Shown piece by piece: positions 8,788 through 18,155 of a stretch of 64,000 nucleotides of DNA. The position numbers were made by a program, and so were the translations under genes. Position 1 is the first letter of the stretch. Every line of letters starts with the position of its first letter. The notes under the pieces were generated by a model. The model was not told the DNA's origin and searched no databases. It saw only the letters and a program-made list of their open reading frames with translations. Source of the DNA: Planctomycetota bacterium (lineage in GTDB: Bacteria; Planctomycetota; Phycisphaerae; UBA1845; UTPLA1); assembly GCA_015654675.1 (NCBI GenBank), contig JAATGM010000032.1, positions 1 to 64,000 on the forward strand, read 5' to 3'.

Positions 8788-10773
8788 ATGAGGTGCAATT
8801 TGAATCAACTCACGTCGTCCAGACTCGCGCTGTTGGTCGCCCTATCGGCATCGACAGTCGCGCTCGCCCAAACACCCATTACGACGATCCGCGTCTACCC
8901 TCCGCCGGCCACCATCTCGGCACTCAGCCGTCCGGTCTTCGCGACCTCGCCGCCCGGCGACACGACGCGATTCTTCGTCGTGGATCAGCGAACCTCAACG
9001 TCCACGCAGGGTCGCATCCAAATCCTGGACCTGACGACCAACACCCTGATGGCCACGCCATTCCTCCTGACCTCGGGCCAGAGCACCGGCAATGAAGAAG
9101 GCCTGCTTGGCCTGGCCTTTCACCCTGACTTTTTCGCCGCTCCGGGAAATGTCAATCGCGGCGCCTTTTTCATTTACATCACACAGGGCGGAAACAATCA
9201 CGTAATCCGGTACACGACCACCGGCCAGGATCCAAACGCGAATACCGCGGATGCGGCCAGCGCTCAGACTGTCATCGATTTCAATCACCCGACGAACACG
9301 AATCACAACGGCGGCTGGATCGCCTTCGGTCCCGATCGCCAGCTTTACATCGACACGGGCGACGGCGGCAGTGGTTGTGATCCGCCGGGCAATGCCCAGA
9401 ACATCAACTCATACCTCGGAAAGATGCATCGATTGAATGTCGACGTCGATCAAAATCCCGGCAGCGCGACGATTTGGGGTTACACCGCATCGGTCGGAAA
9501 TCCATTCATCGGCGTCGCCGGCCTCGATGAAATCTGGCTCTATGGCTTGCGGAACCCGTGGCGATCCAGTTTTGATCGCCTCACCGGCGACATCTACATC
9601 GGGGACGTCGGCCAGGATGCCTGGGAAGAAGTCGACTTCGTGCCCGCCGGAGCCAGCGGCATCAATTTTGGTTGGGACGTCCGTGAGGGCAAGCACTGTT
9701 CAACAGATAGCGGATGCCCGAGCACGTGCAGCACCGCCGGCTTCACCGATCCGATTTGGGACTACGACCAGCGATTGGGAGTCAACCGTCAGGCCGTGAC
9801 CGGCGGGTACGTTTACCGCGGCGCAAAGATTCCCGACCTGCAGGGCACCTATTTCTTCGGGGACTACACGTCGGGCGAGATTTGGAGCTTCAAGTATACC
9901 GGCGTGCCGTTGACCGCCGGCGATGTGACGCTCCGATCATCCGAACTGGCTCCGGGCCCTGGCCTGTCAATCGGGCTGGTCGTCTCCTTCGCCGAAGACC
10001 AGAACGGCGAGGAATACATTATCGATCAGAATGGCAACGAAATCTTCAAAATCGTCGTCAATTGCACTGGCGCGGCCATCTCATACAACTCGCATCCGGC
10101 CACGCAGACCAAATGCGTCGGCGATACGGTCAATTTTTCCGTTACCACCACCGGCACCCGCGGCGCAGTCAGCTATGACTGGCAGCGAAACGGTTCGAGC
10201 ATCGGCGCCCCGAGCTTGAGCACGCTGACGCTGAACAACGTGCAACTCACCGACGCCGGCTCTTATACCGTCGTGATCAAGGATCAGTGCAATCTGGCCG
10301 GAATCACCAGCAACCCCGGCGTCCTGACCGTCAATGACGATCCGGCCATCTCCGATCAGCCAGACAGCCAGACCGTCTGTGCCGGCTCGAACGTCTCGTT
10401 CACCGTCGCGGCCGGCGGTGGGGATTTGTCGTACGACTGGCAGCTTGGCGGTTCGTCGCTCGGCGCTCCGAATAGCCCGACGCTCAATCTCTCGAACGTC
10501 CAGGCCGGCGACATCGGGGCCTACACCGTGGTCATCACCAACAACTGCGGAAATGCAACGAGTGATCCCGCGAATCTGAACGTGGTGGCCTTCCCGCCCC
10601 AGGGCGACATCAGCGGCGATTGCATCCTGCAGAGCAGCGACCGCACGCTGTTCGTCAACGTGTTGCTCGGCATCGACACCGACGCGGGGCACGTATCGCG
10701 CTCCGACTTGAACAGTTCCGGCGCGGTGAACGGCGACGACGTGCAGCTCTTCGTCGCACTGCCCGTTCCCTGA
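8788..10773 (+). CDS. Secreted glucose/sorbosone dehydrogenase-like protein with Ig-like and dockerin-like domains
   Basis: A 661-residue protein. A signal peptide ends near ALAQ (about residue 28). A six-bladed beta-propeller of the soluble PQQ glucose/sorbosone dehydrogenase (GSDH) family follows, with GLLGLAFHPDF, NHNGGWIAFGPD, YGLRNPWRSSFD and YIGDVGQDAWEEVD (about 35-425). Two immunoglobulin-like repeats follow (about 430-515 and 520-602), each with a YDWQ core and a GxYTVVI strand. The C-terminus is a dockerin-like pair of EF-hand loops (GDISGDC and SDLNSSGAVNGDD). Family members oxidise sugars in the periplasm or outside, but many homologues are catalytically untested, so the activity is inferred. 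The tail matches that of the protein at 37689 and may be a common surface-attachment module. Confidence 0.85.
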   Translation: MRCNLNQLTSSRLALLVALSASTVALAQTPITTIRVYPPPATISALSRPVFATSPPGDTTRFFVVDQRTSTSTQGRIQILDLTTNTLMATPFLLTSGQSTGNEEGLLGLAFHPDFFAAPGNVNRGAFFIYITQGGNNHVIRYTTTGQDPNANTADAASAQTVIDFNHPTNTNHNGGWIAFGPDRQLYIDTGDGGSGCDPPGNAQNINSYLGKMHRLNVDVDQNPGSATIWGYTASVGNPFIGVAGLDEIWLYGLRNPWRSSFDRLTGDIYIGDVGQDAWEEVDFVPAGASGINFGWDVREGKHCSTDSGCPSTCSTAGFTDPIWDYDQRLGVNRQAVTGGYVYRGAKIPDLQGTYFFGDYTSGEIWSFKYTGVPLTAGDVTLRSSELAPGPGLSIGLVVSFAEDQNGEEYIIDQNGNEIFKIVVNCTGAAISYNSHPATQTKCVGDTVNFSVTTTGTRGAVSYDWQRNGSSIGAPSLSTLTLNNVQLTDAGSYTVVIKDQCNLAGITSNPGVLTVNDDPAISDQPDSQTVCAGSNVSFTVAAGGGDLSYDWQLGGSSLGAPNSPTLNLSNVQAGDIGAYTVVITNNCGNATSDPANLNVVAFPPQGDISGDCILQSSDRTLFVNVLLGIDTDAGHVSRSDLNSSGAVNGDDVQLFVALPVP

Positions 10774-10795
10774 AAGCTCTAGACTGACAGTCAAT

Positions 10796-10835
10796 ACGGG
10801 CGGCGTGACCGAGTGTCGCGCCGCCCGTTTCATTT
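10796..10835 (+). terminator. Hairpin terminator after the secreted propeller gene
   Basis: ACGGGCGGCG (10796-10805) pairs perfectly with CGCCGCCCGT (10819-10828), followed by TTTCATTT. The 10-bp GC stem is strong but the U-tract is interrupted, so it is a plausible but not ideal intrinsic terminator. Confidence 0.65.
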
Positions 10836-10898
10836 CCGAAGCGACAATTTCGCGCTTAATAGCGTGCGGGTACGATGACCGCACGGAAAGGATGCCTG

Positions 10899-12617
10899 AT
10901 GCGCGAGAATTCGGAATTCGCGCCGAACATCGGGGAGTTGAACGCGGAGACTGCGACCGCTCAATCCGCTGCTCGGATGCCCCGTGCATCGTTGTATCTT
11001 CTGCTTATCCTGATCATTTCCGCGGGAGTCCGCCTGCCGGCCCTCACGCTCAGCCCGCCCGGATTCAACCAGGACGAGGCCGCCAATACCTGGACCTCCT
11101 GGTGTCTTCTAAAAGTCGGGAAGACCCCTTCCGGCGATCCCTGGCCTGTCTTTTATTTCCGCGCTATCGGGGAGAGTTCCACGCTCTTCGTCTACTTGCT
11201 CATGCCATTTCAGGCCGCATTCGGCCTGAGCCCCTGGAGCGCTCGGCTTCCAGGCGCCGTCTTCGGAGTCGCCAGCGTCGCGCTGATCTATTACGTCGGT
11301 TGCCGGATGCGCGATCAACCCACCGGCCTCCTTGCCGCCGGACTGATGGCCATCGATCCGTGGAGCATTCAGCTATCGCGCACTGGCCACGAGGCGTCGA
11401 TCATGCCGTTTCTAATTCTGCTGCCGTGGGCGGCCGCCATCGCCGCTGGCCTGCCGTTCGCGATCGATCGCGCGAAAGTGCGTCCGCTCCTCGCAGGTGT
11501 CGCCGGTTTGCTCGCTGGAATCGCCTGCTACGGCTATCCGGCCGTGCGTCTCTGCCTGCCGCCCTTCCTACTGCTCTGTGTACTATTCAATCTGCGCGCC
11601 TGGCTCGCGCTCCTCACCGATCGGCGCGGCGCGCTGGCCGCAGCCGCCTGTTTTCTCGGCCTGATGATTGCATTGGGCCCTTTGGTTGCGCAACATTTCA
11701 CAAGCGGCGATGGAATCGGGCGGCGCTATGAAATGCTCTACGCCTGGGGCGCAAACGATTCGATCGCCTCGGCCGCCGGCAAGCTGGCTTGGCGATATGT
11801 ATTGCACTTTGGGCCGGAGTTCCTGTTTGTCCGTGGCGACTATTACGAGCTTCAGCACGCCCAATACTTTGGACAGCTTCTCCCCGCGCTCGGCCCGCTG
11901 TTTTACGCGGGGCTTTTTGTCGTCGTCGCGCGTGCCCGCTCATCCGTATCATGTCGAGTGCTGCTCGCGGGGCTCCTGACCTATCCGCTGGCTGATACGC
12001 TTTTTGCACACGTCACGGGGCATGCCCTCCGCGCCGCGCCCGGTTTACCGGTAATCCTGCTTACCAGTGCCCTCGGCGGTGTCGAGTCCGTCCGCTGGCT
12101 GCGACGTTACTCACCGAAGTTTGCACGGGCTGCCGTCGCGGCCTGGGCAGTGGCCTGCCTCGCGCTGGCTGGTGGATTTGTTCGCTACTTTCTGTTCGTT
12201 TTTCCGGAGCGACCCGCGATTGTCGACAACTATCATGCCGACCTCGCCGCCGTCTGCCGCTGGCTCAGGCCACGCCTGGATGGGCTCGATCGCGTCGTTT
12301 GCACCGTCAGGAATCTGAATCACCCCGACATGATCGTTCCGGTCGAGGTCGAATTGCCTCCGGCTATCTGGTTCGAAAAACCGCTCGATCGGCATCGCGA
12401 TGCAGAATGGCAATTCTTCGATTCGTACGGGAAATTCGTTTTCTTGTACGATCCATTACGAGTTGAATGGGTCCGCCGCGAAATCGCCGCCACCGGAAAG
12501 CCGGCCAGGGTCGCCTTTATCTTTCGGCCCGGCGAAACCGGACTCGACCACCCCGACTTTGTTGCCACCGCGCCCGATGGTACCCCCAGACTGCTGGTCT
12601 TCATTCGCGATGTGTAG
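10899..12617 (+). CDS. ArnT/PMT-like integral membrane glycosyltransferase
   Basis: About 572 residues with roughly ten membrane helices. The first periplasmic loop carries PGFNQDEAANTW, where the acidic residues match the catalytic Asp/Glu of the GT-C fold (PMT_2/ArnT superfamily). Such enzymes move a sugar from a polyprenyl-phosphate donor to a lipid or protein outside the membrane. The C-terminal 150 residues form a non-membrane domain. The start at 10899 is preferred because AAAGGA lies a few bases upstream; an ATG 24 bases earlier has no ribosome binding site. Acceptor and sugar cannot be told from sequence. The gene stands alone between two terminal regions. Confidence 0.75.
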   Translation: MRENSEFAPNIGELNAETATAQSAARMPRASLYLLLILIISAGVRLPALTLSPPGFNQDEAANTWTSWCLLKVGKTPSGDPWPVFYFRAIGESSTLFVYLLMPFQAAFGLSPWSARLPGAVFGVASVALIYYVGCRMRDQPTGLLAAGLMAIDPWSIQLSRTGHEASIMPFLILLPWAAAIAAGLPFAIDRAKVRPLLAGVAGLLAGIACYGYPAVRLCLPPFLLLCVLFNLRAWLALLTDRRGALAAAACFLGLMIALGPLVAQHFTSGDGIGRRYEMLYAWGANDSIASAAGKLAWRYVLHFGPEFLFVRGDYYELQHAQYFGQLLPALGPLFYAGLFVVVARARSSVSCRVLLAGLLTYPLADTLFAHVTGHALRAAPGLPVILLTSALGGVESVRWLRRYSPKFARAAVAAWAVACLALAGGFVRYFLFVFPERPAIVDNYHADLAAVCRWLRPRLDGLDRVVCTVRNLNHPDMIVPVEVELPPAIWFEKPLDRHRDAEWQFFDSYGKFVFLYDPLRVEWVRREIAATGKPARVAFIFRPGETGLDHPDFVATAPDGTPRLLVFIRDV

Positions 12618-12692
12618 TGCGCGCGGACTTTGCCCGCGATGATCCGCCTGACCTGAATTGTTCGTAGGATTTCTCGCCCGGAAGGGACGCGC

Positions 12693-13916
12693 CTAGCCCT
12701 TCTTCGCCTTGGCCTTCTTCTCTTTGGGGGCCTTGGCCGGTTTCGCAGGCTTGGGCTTCTTCGGGGCCGATGGCTTGCCCACCATCCAGCCGACCATCCA
12801 CGCAACGCCCGCCAGCAACACCACGCCGCCGGCAAAGAAGTACAGGTTGGTCCCCGAATCGATCAGCCGCATGAAGCTCGGCCAGACGCCCTGAATCTGG
12901 CTCGTGGCCGCAAGCCCGACGATGCACAATGCCGCCATCGCAACGGCCGCCAACCCGGTGAAGGCCGGCCCCATCGGATCGAATACCATGTCGCCCGCGA
13001 CAGCCATGGTCGGCCCCGCGGAGACGACCGGCATTTCCTCTTCCTCGGCGCCGGAATCGTCCGCAGCCGGATACTCGTCGCTCGAAACCGTCTCGACCGC
13101 CTCGGCCTCGAGCGTCCCCGTGTCGCTCTCGATCGGCTCGGCAGCCGTCTCAGTTTCCGATCCTTCGCTCGGCGAAATAACGTCGAGCAGCTCGGCTCCC
13201 AGACTGGTGTCGTCGCTCTCGCGCGTCAGGTCGAGCAGGCCGCTGCCGCTCCCCACCGTCGCCATCTGCAGCTCTTCTTCGGCGACCGGCGAGATCTGGG
13301 TCTTTGCCAGCGGATCGGCCTCGCCATGCAGGTCGGCCTCTTCGAATACGCTGATACCACTTCCGGCCTTTGAGCCGGTCTTGCCCTTGGGTGGCGGCGC
13401 GATCGGCGCCGACGATTTCATTGACGAATCGTCGAGGGCAATCACGTCCGAGGCCGAAAGCCCGATGTCCAACTCGCTCGAATCGGTCAGCGCGATGGAG
13501 CTGCCCTCGCCGCTAAGATCGGCCGCAATCAGCGGCTCAGGAGCGGGCGGCGGTGCTTCCTTCTTCTTTGCAGCCGGCTTCGGCGCCGGTGTGGTGTCAA
13601 TGGCGGGTGACGGACCCAGATCCAGATCGATGCTCGATTCATCCAGTCCGAGCAGATTGATGTCTGAGGTCGGCTCAGGAACTGCCAGCTCGAGTTCCTC
13701 GGCCTGCGGCTCCTGGCCCGGTGCGCCGATATCCAGATCGACGATCGAGCTGCCCTCGTTTGCCACGATGCGCTCGATATCTTCGATCTTGAACACCATT
13801 GACCCGTCCTGGTCGTAACCCTGGACGCGGCCCTGGTTCACCATCTCGCTGACTTCGTCGGCCCCCACTCCGAGCACGTCAGCCGCTTCGTCCAGCGAAT
13901 AGAACTCTTTGGCCAT
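12693..13916 (-). CDS. HTH-domain protein with acidic linker and C-terminal membrane helices
   Basis: A 407-residue protein. Residues 1-52 (EFYSLDEAADVLGVGADEV) look like a MerR/excisionase-type winged helix, as used for DNA binding. A long acidic, Ser/Pro/Ala-rich linker with repeated SSxxDL motifs runs from about 55 to 310 and includes the block GLLDLTRESDDTSLGAELLD. Two membrane helices follow (about 318-338 and 357-380), then a Lys-rich tail of 27 residues. I recall the N-terminal domain and the LDLTRESDDTS block from planctomycete hypothetical proteins, but no function is established. The topology puts the HTH domain and basic tail on the same (cytoplasmic) side. It lies 12 bases downstream of the single-helix protein gene, so the two form an operon. 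Confidence 0.75.
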   Translation of the reverse strand: MAKEFYSLDEAADVLGVGADEVSEMVNQGRVQGYDQDGSMVFKIEDIERIVANEGSSIVDLDIGAPGQEPQAEELELAVPEPTSDINLLGLDESSIDLDLGPSPAIDTTPAPKPAAKKKEAPPPAPEPLIAADLSGEGSSIALTDSSELDIGLSASDVIALDDSSMKSSAPIAPPPKGKTGSKAGSGISVFEEADLHGEADPLAKTQISPVAEEELQMATVGSGSGLLDLTRESDDTSLGAELLDVISPSEGSETETAAEPIESDTGTLEAEAVETVSSDEYPAADDSGAEEEEMPVVSAGPTMAVAGDMVFDPMGPAFTGLAAVAMAALCIVGLAATSQIQGVWPSFMRLIDSGTNLYFFAGGVVLLAGVAWMVGWMVGKPSAPKKPKPAKPAKAPKEKKAKAKKG

Positions 13917-13928
13917 GAGCAGCGCTCC

Positions 13929-14624
13929 CTATGGATTCTTCGCCTGTCCCGGAGCCGTTTCAACCGCGCTATCGCGCTGTGACCCCACGGTCTCGATTTT
14001 CGCATCGTCGCCCAGTGCGTCTGCCGCCGCTGCGTCAGGGTCCTGAACATCGGGACGCGGCGCTAGAGGCGATGCCGAAACGGGCCCGTTCGGCATCGCA
14101 GAAGCGGCTGGCATGGTGTCATCCAGATCCTCCGTCCCAACAGTTGGGTTGCGTGCAGGCATCGCGGTCGCGGCGGGCGTTACTGTCGGAACGGGCGGCG
14201 CCGAGAAGCCCGTGTTCTGGCGGTTCTGTTGCCGCTCGAGCATTTCCCGGATTCTTTCGGGAGCCGTCACGTCGTCGTTATTGTGGTTCTCGAGATAGCG
14301 GTCGTACTTGAACGTTCGGGCACAGGCGAGCTTGAGCCGGTGCTTTGTCGGGTAATATTCATAAACCCAGACTGTCGAGTTATCCATGTCCATCATGAAC
14401 AGCCCATATTTGTCCCGGTCGAGCTGTCCGGTGAAGGCATGAATCCCATGCGTCCCCGTCATCGCCGTCTGCCCGAACGCCGCCCCCGAGAAACTCGGGT
14501 CGGGTCGCAGGAGTAGACAGGTCGCGATCACCGACAGGGCCACCGCGATAATCCAAGTCGCCACCGACCGCTGCGGTTGGATGACAATGGGACGCACGTC
14601 GTGCGAATGCTGCTCAGTTGTCAT
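13929..14624 (-). CDS. Single-helix membrane protein, planctomycete-type
   Basis: A 231-residue protein with about 20 cytoplasmic residues, one membrane helix (about 22-42) and an outer domain. Residues about 58-118 form a compact conserved-looking unit (GIHAFTGQLDRDKYGLFMMD, then VWVYEYYP and FKYDRYLENHN); the rest is low-complexity Pro/Ala/Asp. The conserved unit resembles a family I associate with planctomycete genomes, but its function is unknown. It is the first gene of a two-gene operon with the HTH/membrane protein; the pairing suggests a shared membrane complex. Confidence 0.7.
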   Translation of the reverse strand: MTTEQHSHDVRPIVIQPQRSVATWIIAVALSVIATCLLLRPDPSFSGAAFGQTAMTGTHGIHAFTGQLDRDKYGLFMMDMDNSTVWVYEYYPTKHRLKLACARTFKYDRYLENHNNDDVTAPERIREMLERQQNRQNTGFSAPPVPTVTPAATAMPARNPTVGTEDLDDTMPAASAMPNGPVSASPLAPRPDVQDPDAAAADALGDDAKIETVGSQRDSAVETAPGQAKNP

Positions 14625-14715
14625 GGCGAAATTCCCTGATGCCCCACCCGCCGTATTCTAGCAAAACGCCCGCTTTTCACAAGGCGTCGGAGCCGTCCCC
14701 GGCCCCGACCACGGT

Positions 14716-14721
14716 TATACT
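14716..14721 (+). promoter_or_regulatory. Candidate -10 box just before pabB
   Basis: TATACT ends nine bases before the GTG start of pabB, with no recognisable -35. It would place the transcription start within about three bases of the start codon. Confidence 0.4.
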
Positions 14722-14730
14722 CCAAGGCCC

Positions 14731-16131
14731 GTGTCTCCCGTGGAATCCATCATCGAGCCCTCGCATCAACTGGACGCCGATCCGGTCATCCGGCCGATCG
14801 CCGCACCCGTGGATCGGATCGCGCTCCGCACCGCGGTGGCCAACCTTCCCGGCGGCTTCATCCTCGAATCCGTCGCCGCCGACCAGCGCCACGGCCGCTT
14901 CAGCTACTTCGGCTTCGATCCGCTCGAAGTGCTCGAAGTGCCGGCTGGCGCCGATCCATTCGCGCCGCTGGCCGCCGCCGTCCGGTCCCGGATTCAGCCG
15001 CGGCATGCGCGCCATATCCCATTTATCGGCGGTTGGTTGGGATATCTGGCGTATGAGGCCGGCTCTGCCATTGAGCCCACCGCACCGTCCCGGCGGGTTC
15101 TGCCGGGCCTGCCGATCGCCCGCTTCGCCCTGCACGACGCCGTCATCGTCGCCGACCACGCAACCAGCCGCTGGTATGTCGCCGGCCAGTCCCTGACGAG
15201 CGACCCGAACCGCCTTCCCAGCATGCTGGATAGATTGGCGGCCATTGCCTCCGACGCCCGCCCGGCAGCGAAAATGCCGACTCGCGCGATTCCTGCGCCA
15301 TCCCCCACCCGCGACATGACCCCCGACGAATACCGCCGCCGGGTCCGCCGCATCCTCGACTACATCGCCGCCGGCGACATTTTCCAGGTCAACTTCGCCC
15401 AGCGGTTCACCATCGCCTCGGCCGAGCCGGCCCCCGACCTCTACGCCCGCCTTTGCGATGCCAATCCGGCCAGCTTCGCCGCCTTTATCCCCACGGGGCA
15501 CGGCGCGGTGCTGTCGTCCTCGCCCGAACTCCTCATCGAATTGACCGGTCGCCGCGCCATCACCCGCCCGATCAAAGGCACGCGCCGCCGCACCGGCCGC
15601 GCCCCGGCCGACACCGCCGCGGCCGACGATCTCGCCCGCTCGGCCAAGGACGCCGCCGAACTGGCCATGATTGTCGACCTCGTCCGCAACGACCTCGGCC
15701 GCGTCTGCGAATTCGGCTCCGTCCGTGTCGACGACCCCGGCTCCATCGAAACCATGTCCACGGTCATGCATCGCGTCGCCACCGTCTCGGGCACGCTTCG
15801 CCAAGACCTCGACGCCATCGACCTGCTCCGCGCGCTGTTCCCCGGCGGCTCCGTCACCGGTGCCCCCAAGGTCCGCGCAATGCAGATCATCGACGAACTC
15901 GAAAACTCCCCGCGCGGCCCCTATTGCGGCGCCATCGGCTACATCGGCCTCGACGGCGACATGATGCTCAACCTCGCCATCCGCACGCTCGTCGCCATCG
16001 ACGGCCATGTCCACCTCTCCGTCGGCGGCGGCATCGTGGCCGACTCCGACCCCGACAAAGAGTACGATGAGACGCTCGCCAAGGCCGCCGGTATGCTGAC
16101 GGCCCTCGGCTGCCAACAGGATCCAAAATGA
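14731..16131 (+). CDS. pabB: Aminodeoxychorismate synthase component I
   Basis: A 466-residue chorismate-utilising enzyme. The C-terminal catalytic core shows GDIFQVNFAQRF, SSSPELLI, PIKGTRRR, ELAMIVDLVRNDLGRV, FPGGSVTGAPK and the glycine-rich VGGGIVADSDP. The PIKGT motif (Lys282) is the marker that separates PabB, which has this nucleophilic lysine, from anthranilate synthase TrpE, which has PIAGT. It makes 4-amino-4-deoxychorismate for p-aminobenzoate and folate, with ammonia from a PabA amidotransferase that is not in this window. The four-base overlap with pabC (ATGA at 16128) supports the assignment and shows translational coupling. Start is a GTG with AAGG a few bases upstream. Confidence 0.93.
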   Translation: MSPVESIIEPSHQLDADPVIRPIAAPVDRIALRTAVANLPGGFILESVAADQRHGRFSYFGFDPLEVLEVPAGADPFAPLAAAVRSRIQPRHARHIPFIGGWLGYLAYEAGSAIEPTAPSRRVLPGLPIARFALHDAVIVADHATSRWYVAGQSLTSDPNRLPSMLDRLAAIASDARPAAKMPTRAIPAPSPTRDMTPDEYRRRVRRILDYIAAGDIFQVNFAQRFTIASAEPAPDLYARLCDANPASFAAFIPTGHGAVLSSSPELLIELTGRRAITRPIKGTRRRTGRAPADTAAADDLARSAKDAAELAMIVDLVRNDLGRVCEFGSVRVDDPGSIETMSTVMHRVATVSGTLRQDLDAIDLLRALFPGGSVTGAPKVRAMQIIDELENSPRGPYCGAIGYIGLDGDMMLNLAIRTLVAIDGHVHLSVGGGIVADSDPDKEYDETLAKAAGMLTALGCQQDPK

Positions 16132-17003
16132 ACGAACTGGTCTTTCTGAACGGTGAAATCGTCGAGGCCTCGGCCGCCCGGCTGCCCGTCTCCGACGCGG
16201 GCCTCAGCCACGGCGCCGGCCTCTTCGAAACGGTTCGCGTCTACAACGCCAACCCTTTCAAGCTCGACGACCACCTCCGCCGCATGCGCCACTCGGGCAA
16301 AAAGCTCGGCATCGCCGTCCCGTGGGACGACGCCGAAATCACCCGCTCCGCCAGCCGCATCCTCCAGGCCAACGAGCTCCGCGAAGCTCGCCTCCGCATC
16401 ACCGTCACGCCCGGCGACCTCCGCGCCGGCCTGGCCGCCGAAGACGGAATCCCGCCCGCGACTCTGCTCATCACAGCCCAGAAGTTCGAGGCCTACTCCG
16501 CCGACTACTACCGAAAAGGCATGACCGTCTGCGTCAGCTCCTACAAGCAGAACAAGCACGACCCCACCACCGGCCACAAGACCGTCTCCTACTTCCCGCG
16601 CCTGCTCGCCCTCCGCGAGGCCCACGGCAAGCAATGCGGCGAAGCCCTCTGGTTCACGACCGACAATCAGCTCGCCGAGGGCTGCGTCAGCAACGTCTTC
16701 ATCATCAGCAAGGACAAGCTCCGCACCCCGCCGCTCGATACGCCCGTGCTGCCCGGCATCGCGCGGGCCATCACGCTGCAGTGCGCCGCCGCCCGCCAGA
16801 TCGAAGTCGTCGAGGAGCCGCTAACCATCAACGACCTGCTCGAAGCCGAGGAGGTCTTCCTCACCAATACCATCATGGAAATCCTGCCCGTCTGCCGCAT
16901 CGAGCGCCACCCAGTCAGCGACGAAACCGTCGGCGACTTCACCCGTACCCTTCGCGAGGCCTACTTCGAAGTCGTCCAGCAGGAGTGCCGCATCGGTGGC
17001 TAA
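16128..17003 (+). CDS. pabC: Aminodeoxychorismate lyase (class IV aminotransferase fold)
   Basis: A 291-residue fold-type IV PLP enzyme. Visible are GAGLFETVRVYN near the N-terminus, the PLP-binding Lys151 in HKTVSYFPRLLALREA, AEGCVSNVF and FLTNTIMEILPV near the C-terminus. PabC removes pyruvate from aminodeoxychorismate to give p-aminobenzoate. D-amino-acid and branched-chain aminotransferases share the fold; the direct overlap with pabB decides for PabC. It overlaps the next gene by eight bases. Confidence 0.9.
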   Translation: MNELVFLNGEIVEASAARLPVSDAGLSHGAGLFETVRVYNANPFKLDDHLRRMRHSGKKLGIAVPWDDAEITRSASRILQANELREARLRITVTPGDLRAGLAAEDGIPPATLLITAQKFEAYSADYYRKGMTVCVSSYKQNKHDPTTGHKTVSYFPRLLALREAHGKQCGEALWFTTDNQLAEGCVSNVFIISKDKLRTPPLDTPVLPGIARAITLQCAAARQIEVVEEPLTINDLLEAEEVFLTNTIMEILPVCRIERHPVSDETVGDFTRTLREAYFEVVQQECRIGG

Positions 17004-18144
17004 AGCGCGGTCGAGGCCGACCGAAACCATCTGGTCGGTCTCGCAGACTCTCGGCCAGATCGCGCCGGTCCGCTTGGCGGCGGAATGGGATAACGTCGGA
17101 TTGCTCGTGGGATCAGCGCGATGGCCCTGTCGTCGCGCCCTCGTGACGGTGGATCTGACGCCGCTCGTCCTGAACGAAGCTCGCAAACTGAAGTGCGATT
17201 TGATCGTTTCTTACCATCCGCCGATTTTCAAACCGGTAAAGTCCATGCTTGCCGGAGAGTGGACGTCAGAAGGTCTCGCTGCGGAGGCGCTCGCCAACAA
17301 AATCGCCATTTACTCTCCGCACACCGCCTGGGACGCGGCCGCCGGCGGGACGAACGACACACTCGCCGCCCTGTGCGGAGTTCAAGCCAGTCGGCCATTC
17401 ACCTTCGCCCGAGCCACGCCATTCAAAGAATGCAAATTCGTCGTCTTCGTTCCGTCCGAGCATGTCGATCGTGTTGCTGACGCGATGTTCGGGGCGGGTG
17501 CCGGAGATATCGGCAACTACACGCACTGCAGCTTCCGATCTCCGGGTGAGGGCTCGTTCTTCGGCAACGAGTCAACCGATCCCAAAGTTGGCCAGCGCGG
17601 CCGGCTCGAGCGTGTCAGCGAGATTCGCTTGGAGGCGATCGCGCCCGAGCATCTGGTAACTGAAATCACGCAGGCGCTTCGCCGGAGCCATCCTTATGAA
17701 GAGCCCGCATTCGATATCTTTCCGTTGAGTGCCCGTGCCTCTCCCAGACTCGGTCAGGGTCGGATCGGCCGGCTGCCCCGCGCAATGTCGCTAGCGAATC
17801 TCGCGGCACTGCTTCGGCGAAAGGCAAACGCGAAGACCGTGTCGTTTGTCGGCAGCCCGCGCTCGCAGGCGCACCAAATCTACGTTTGCGTCGGCGCGGC
17901 CGGTTCGCTGCCGTTCGATATTCAGGATGATGTGCTTGAGCCGGGAGACGTCGTCATCACCGGCGAAATCCGCCACCACGACGCCCTCCGCTACCTTCGC
18001 GAAGGCACCTCCGCCATCGCCCTCGGCCACTGGGCCAGCGAGCGCCCTGGCGTGGCCGAGCTCGCTCGCCGGCTCAAGCTGGAATTGCCCCGACTCGATG
18101 TCCGCCTCTCAAAGGCCGACCGCGACCCGTTTTCACCCGCGTGA
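16996..18144 (+). CDS. NIF3-family dinuclear metal protein (GTP cyclohydrolase 1 type 2 homologue)
   Basis: A 382-residue NIF3/YqfO-type protein. The metal-site motifs are present: AAEWDNVGLLVG, VTVDLTPLVLNEA, DLIVSYHPPIF, YSPHTAWDAAAGGTNDTLA, GDVVITGEIRHHDAL and ALGHWASERPG. A central PII/CutA-like insert (about 140-250, with RRSHPYEEPAFDI) matches the long Bacillus-type members of about 370 residues. The family is usually of unknown role, though some members are annotated as GTP cyclohydrolase homologues. Here the GTG start lies inside pabC, eight bases before its end, tying the gene to p-aminobenzoate synthesis. AGGAG sits ten bases before the start. Confidence 0.92.
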   Translation: MAKARSRPTETIWSVSQTLGQIAPVRLAAEWDNVGLLVGSARWPCRRALVTVDLTPLVLNEARKLKCDLIVSYHPPIFKPVKSMLAGEWTSEGLAAEALANKIAIYSPHTAWDAAAGGTNDTLAALCGVQASRPFTFARATPFKECKFVVFVPSEHVDRVADAMFGAGAGDIGNYTHCSFRSPGEGSFFGNESTDPKVGQRGRLERVSEIRLEAIAPEHLVTEITQALRRSHPYEEPAFDIFPLSARASPRLGQGRIGRLPRAMSLANLAALLRRKANAKTVSFVGSPRSQAHQIYVCVGAAGSLPFDIQDDVLEPGDVVITGEIRHHDALRYLREGTSAIALGHWASERPGVAELARRLKLELPRLDVRLSKADRDPFSPA

Positions 18145-18155
18145 GGGTTTTCTGC

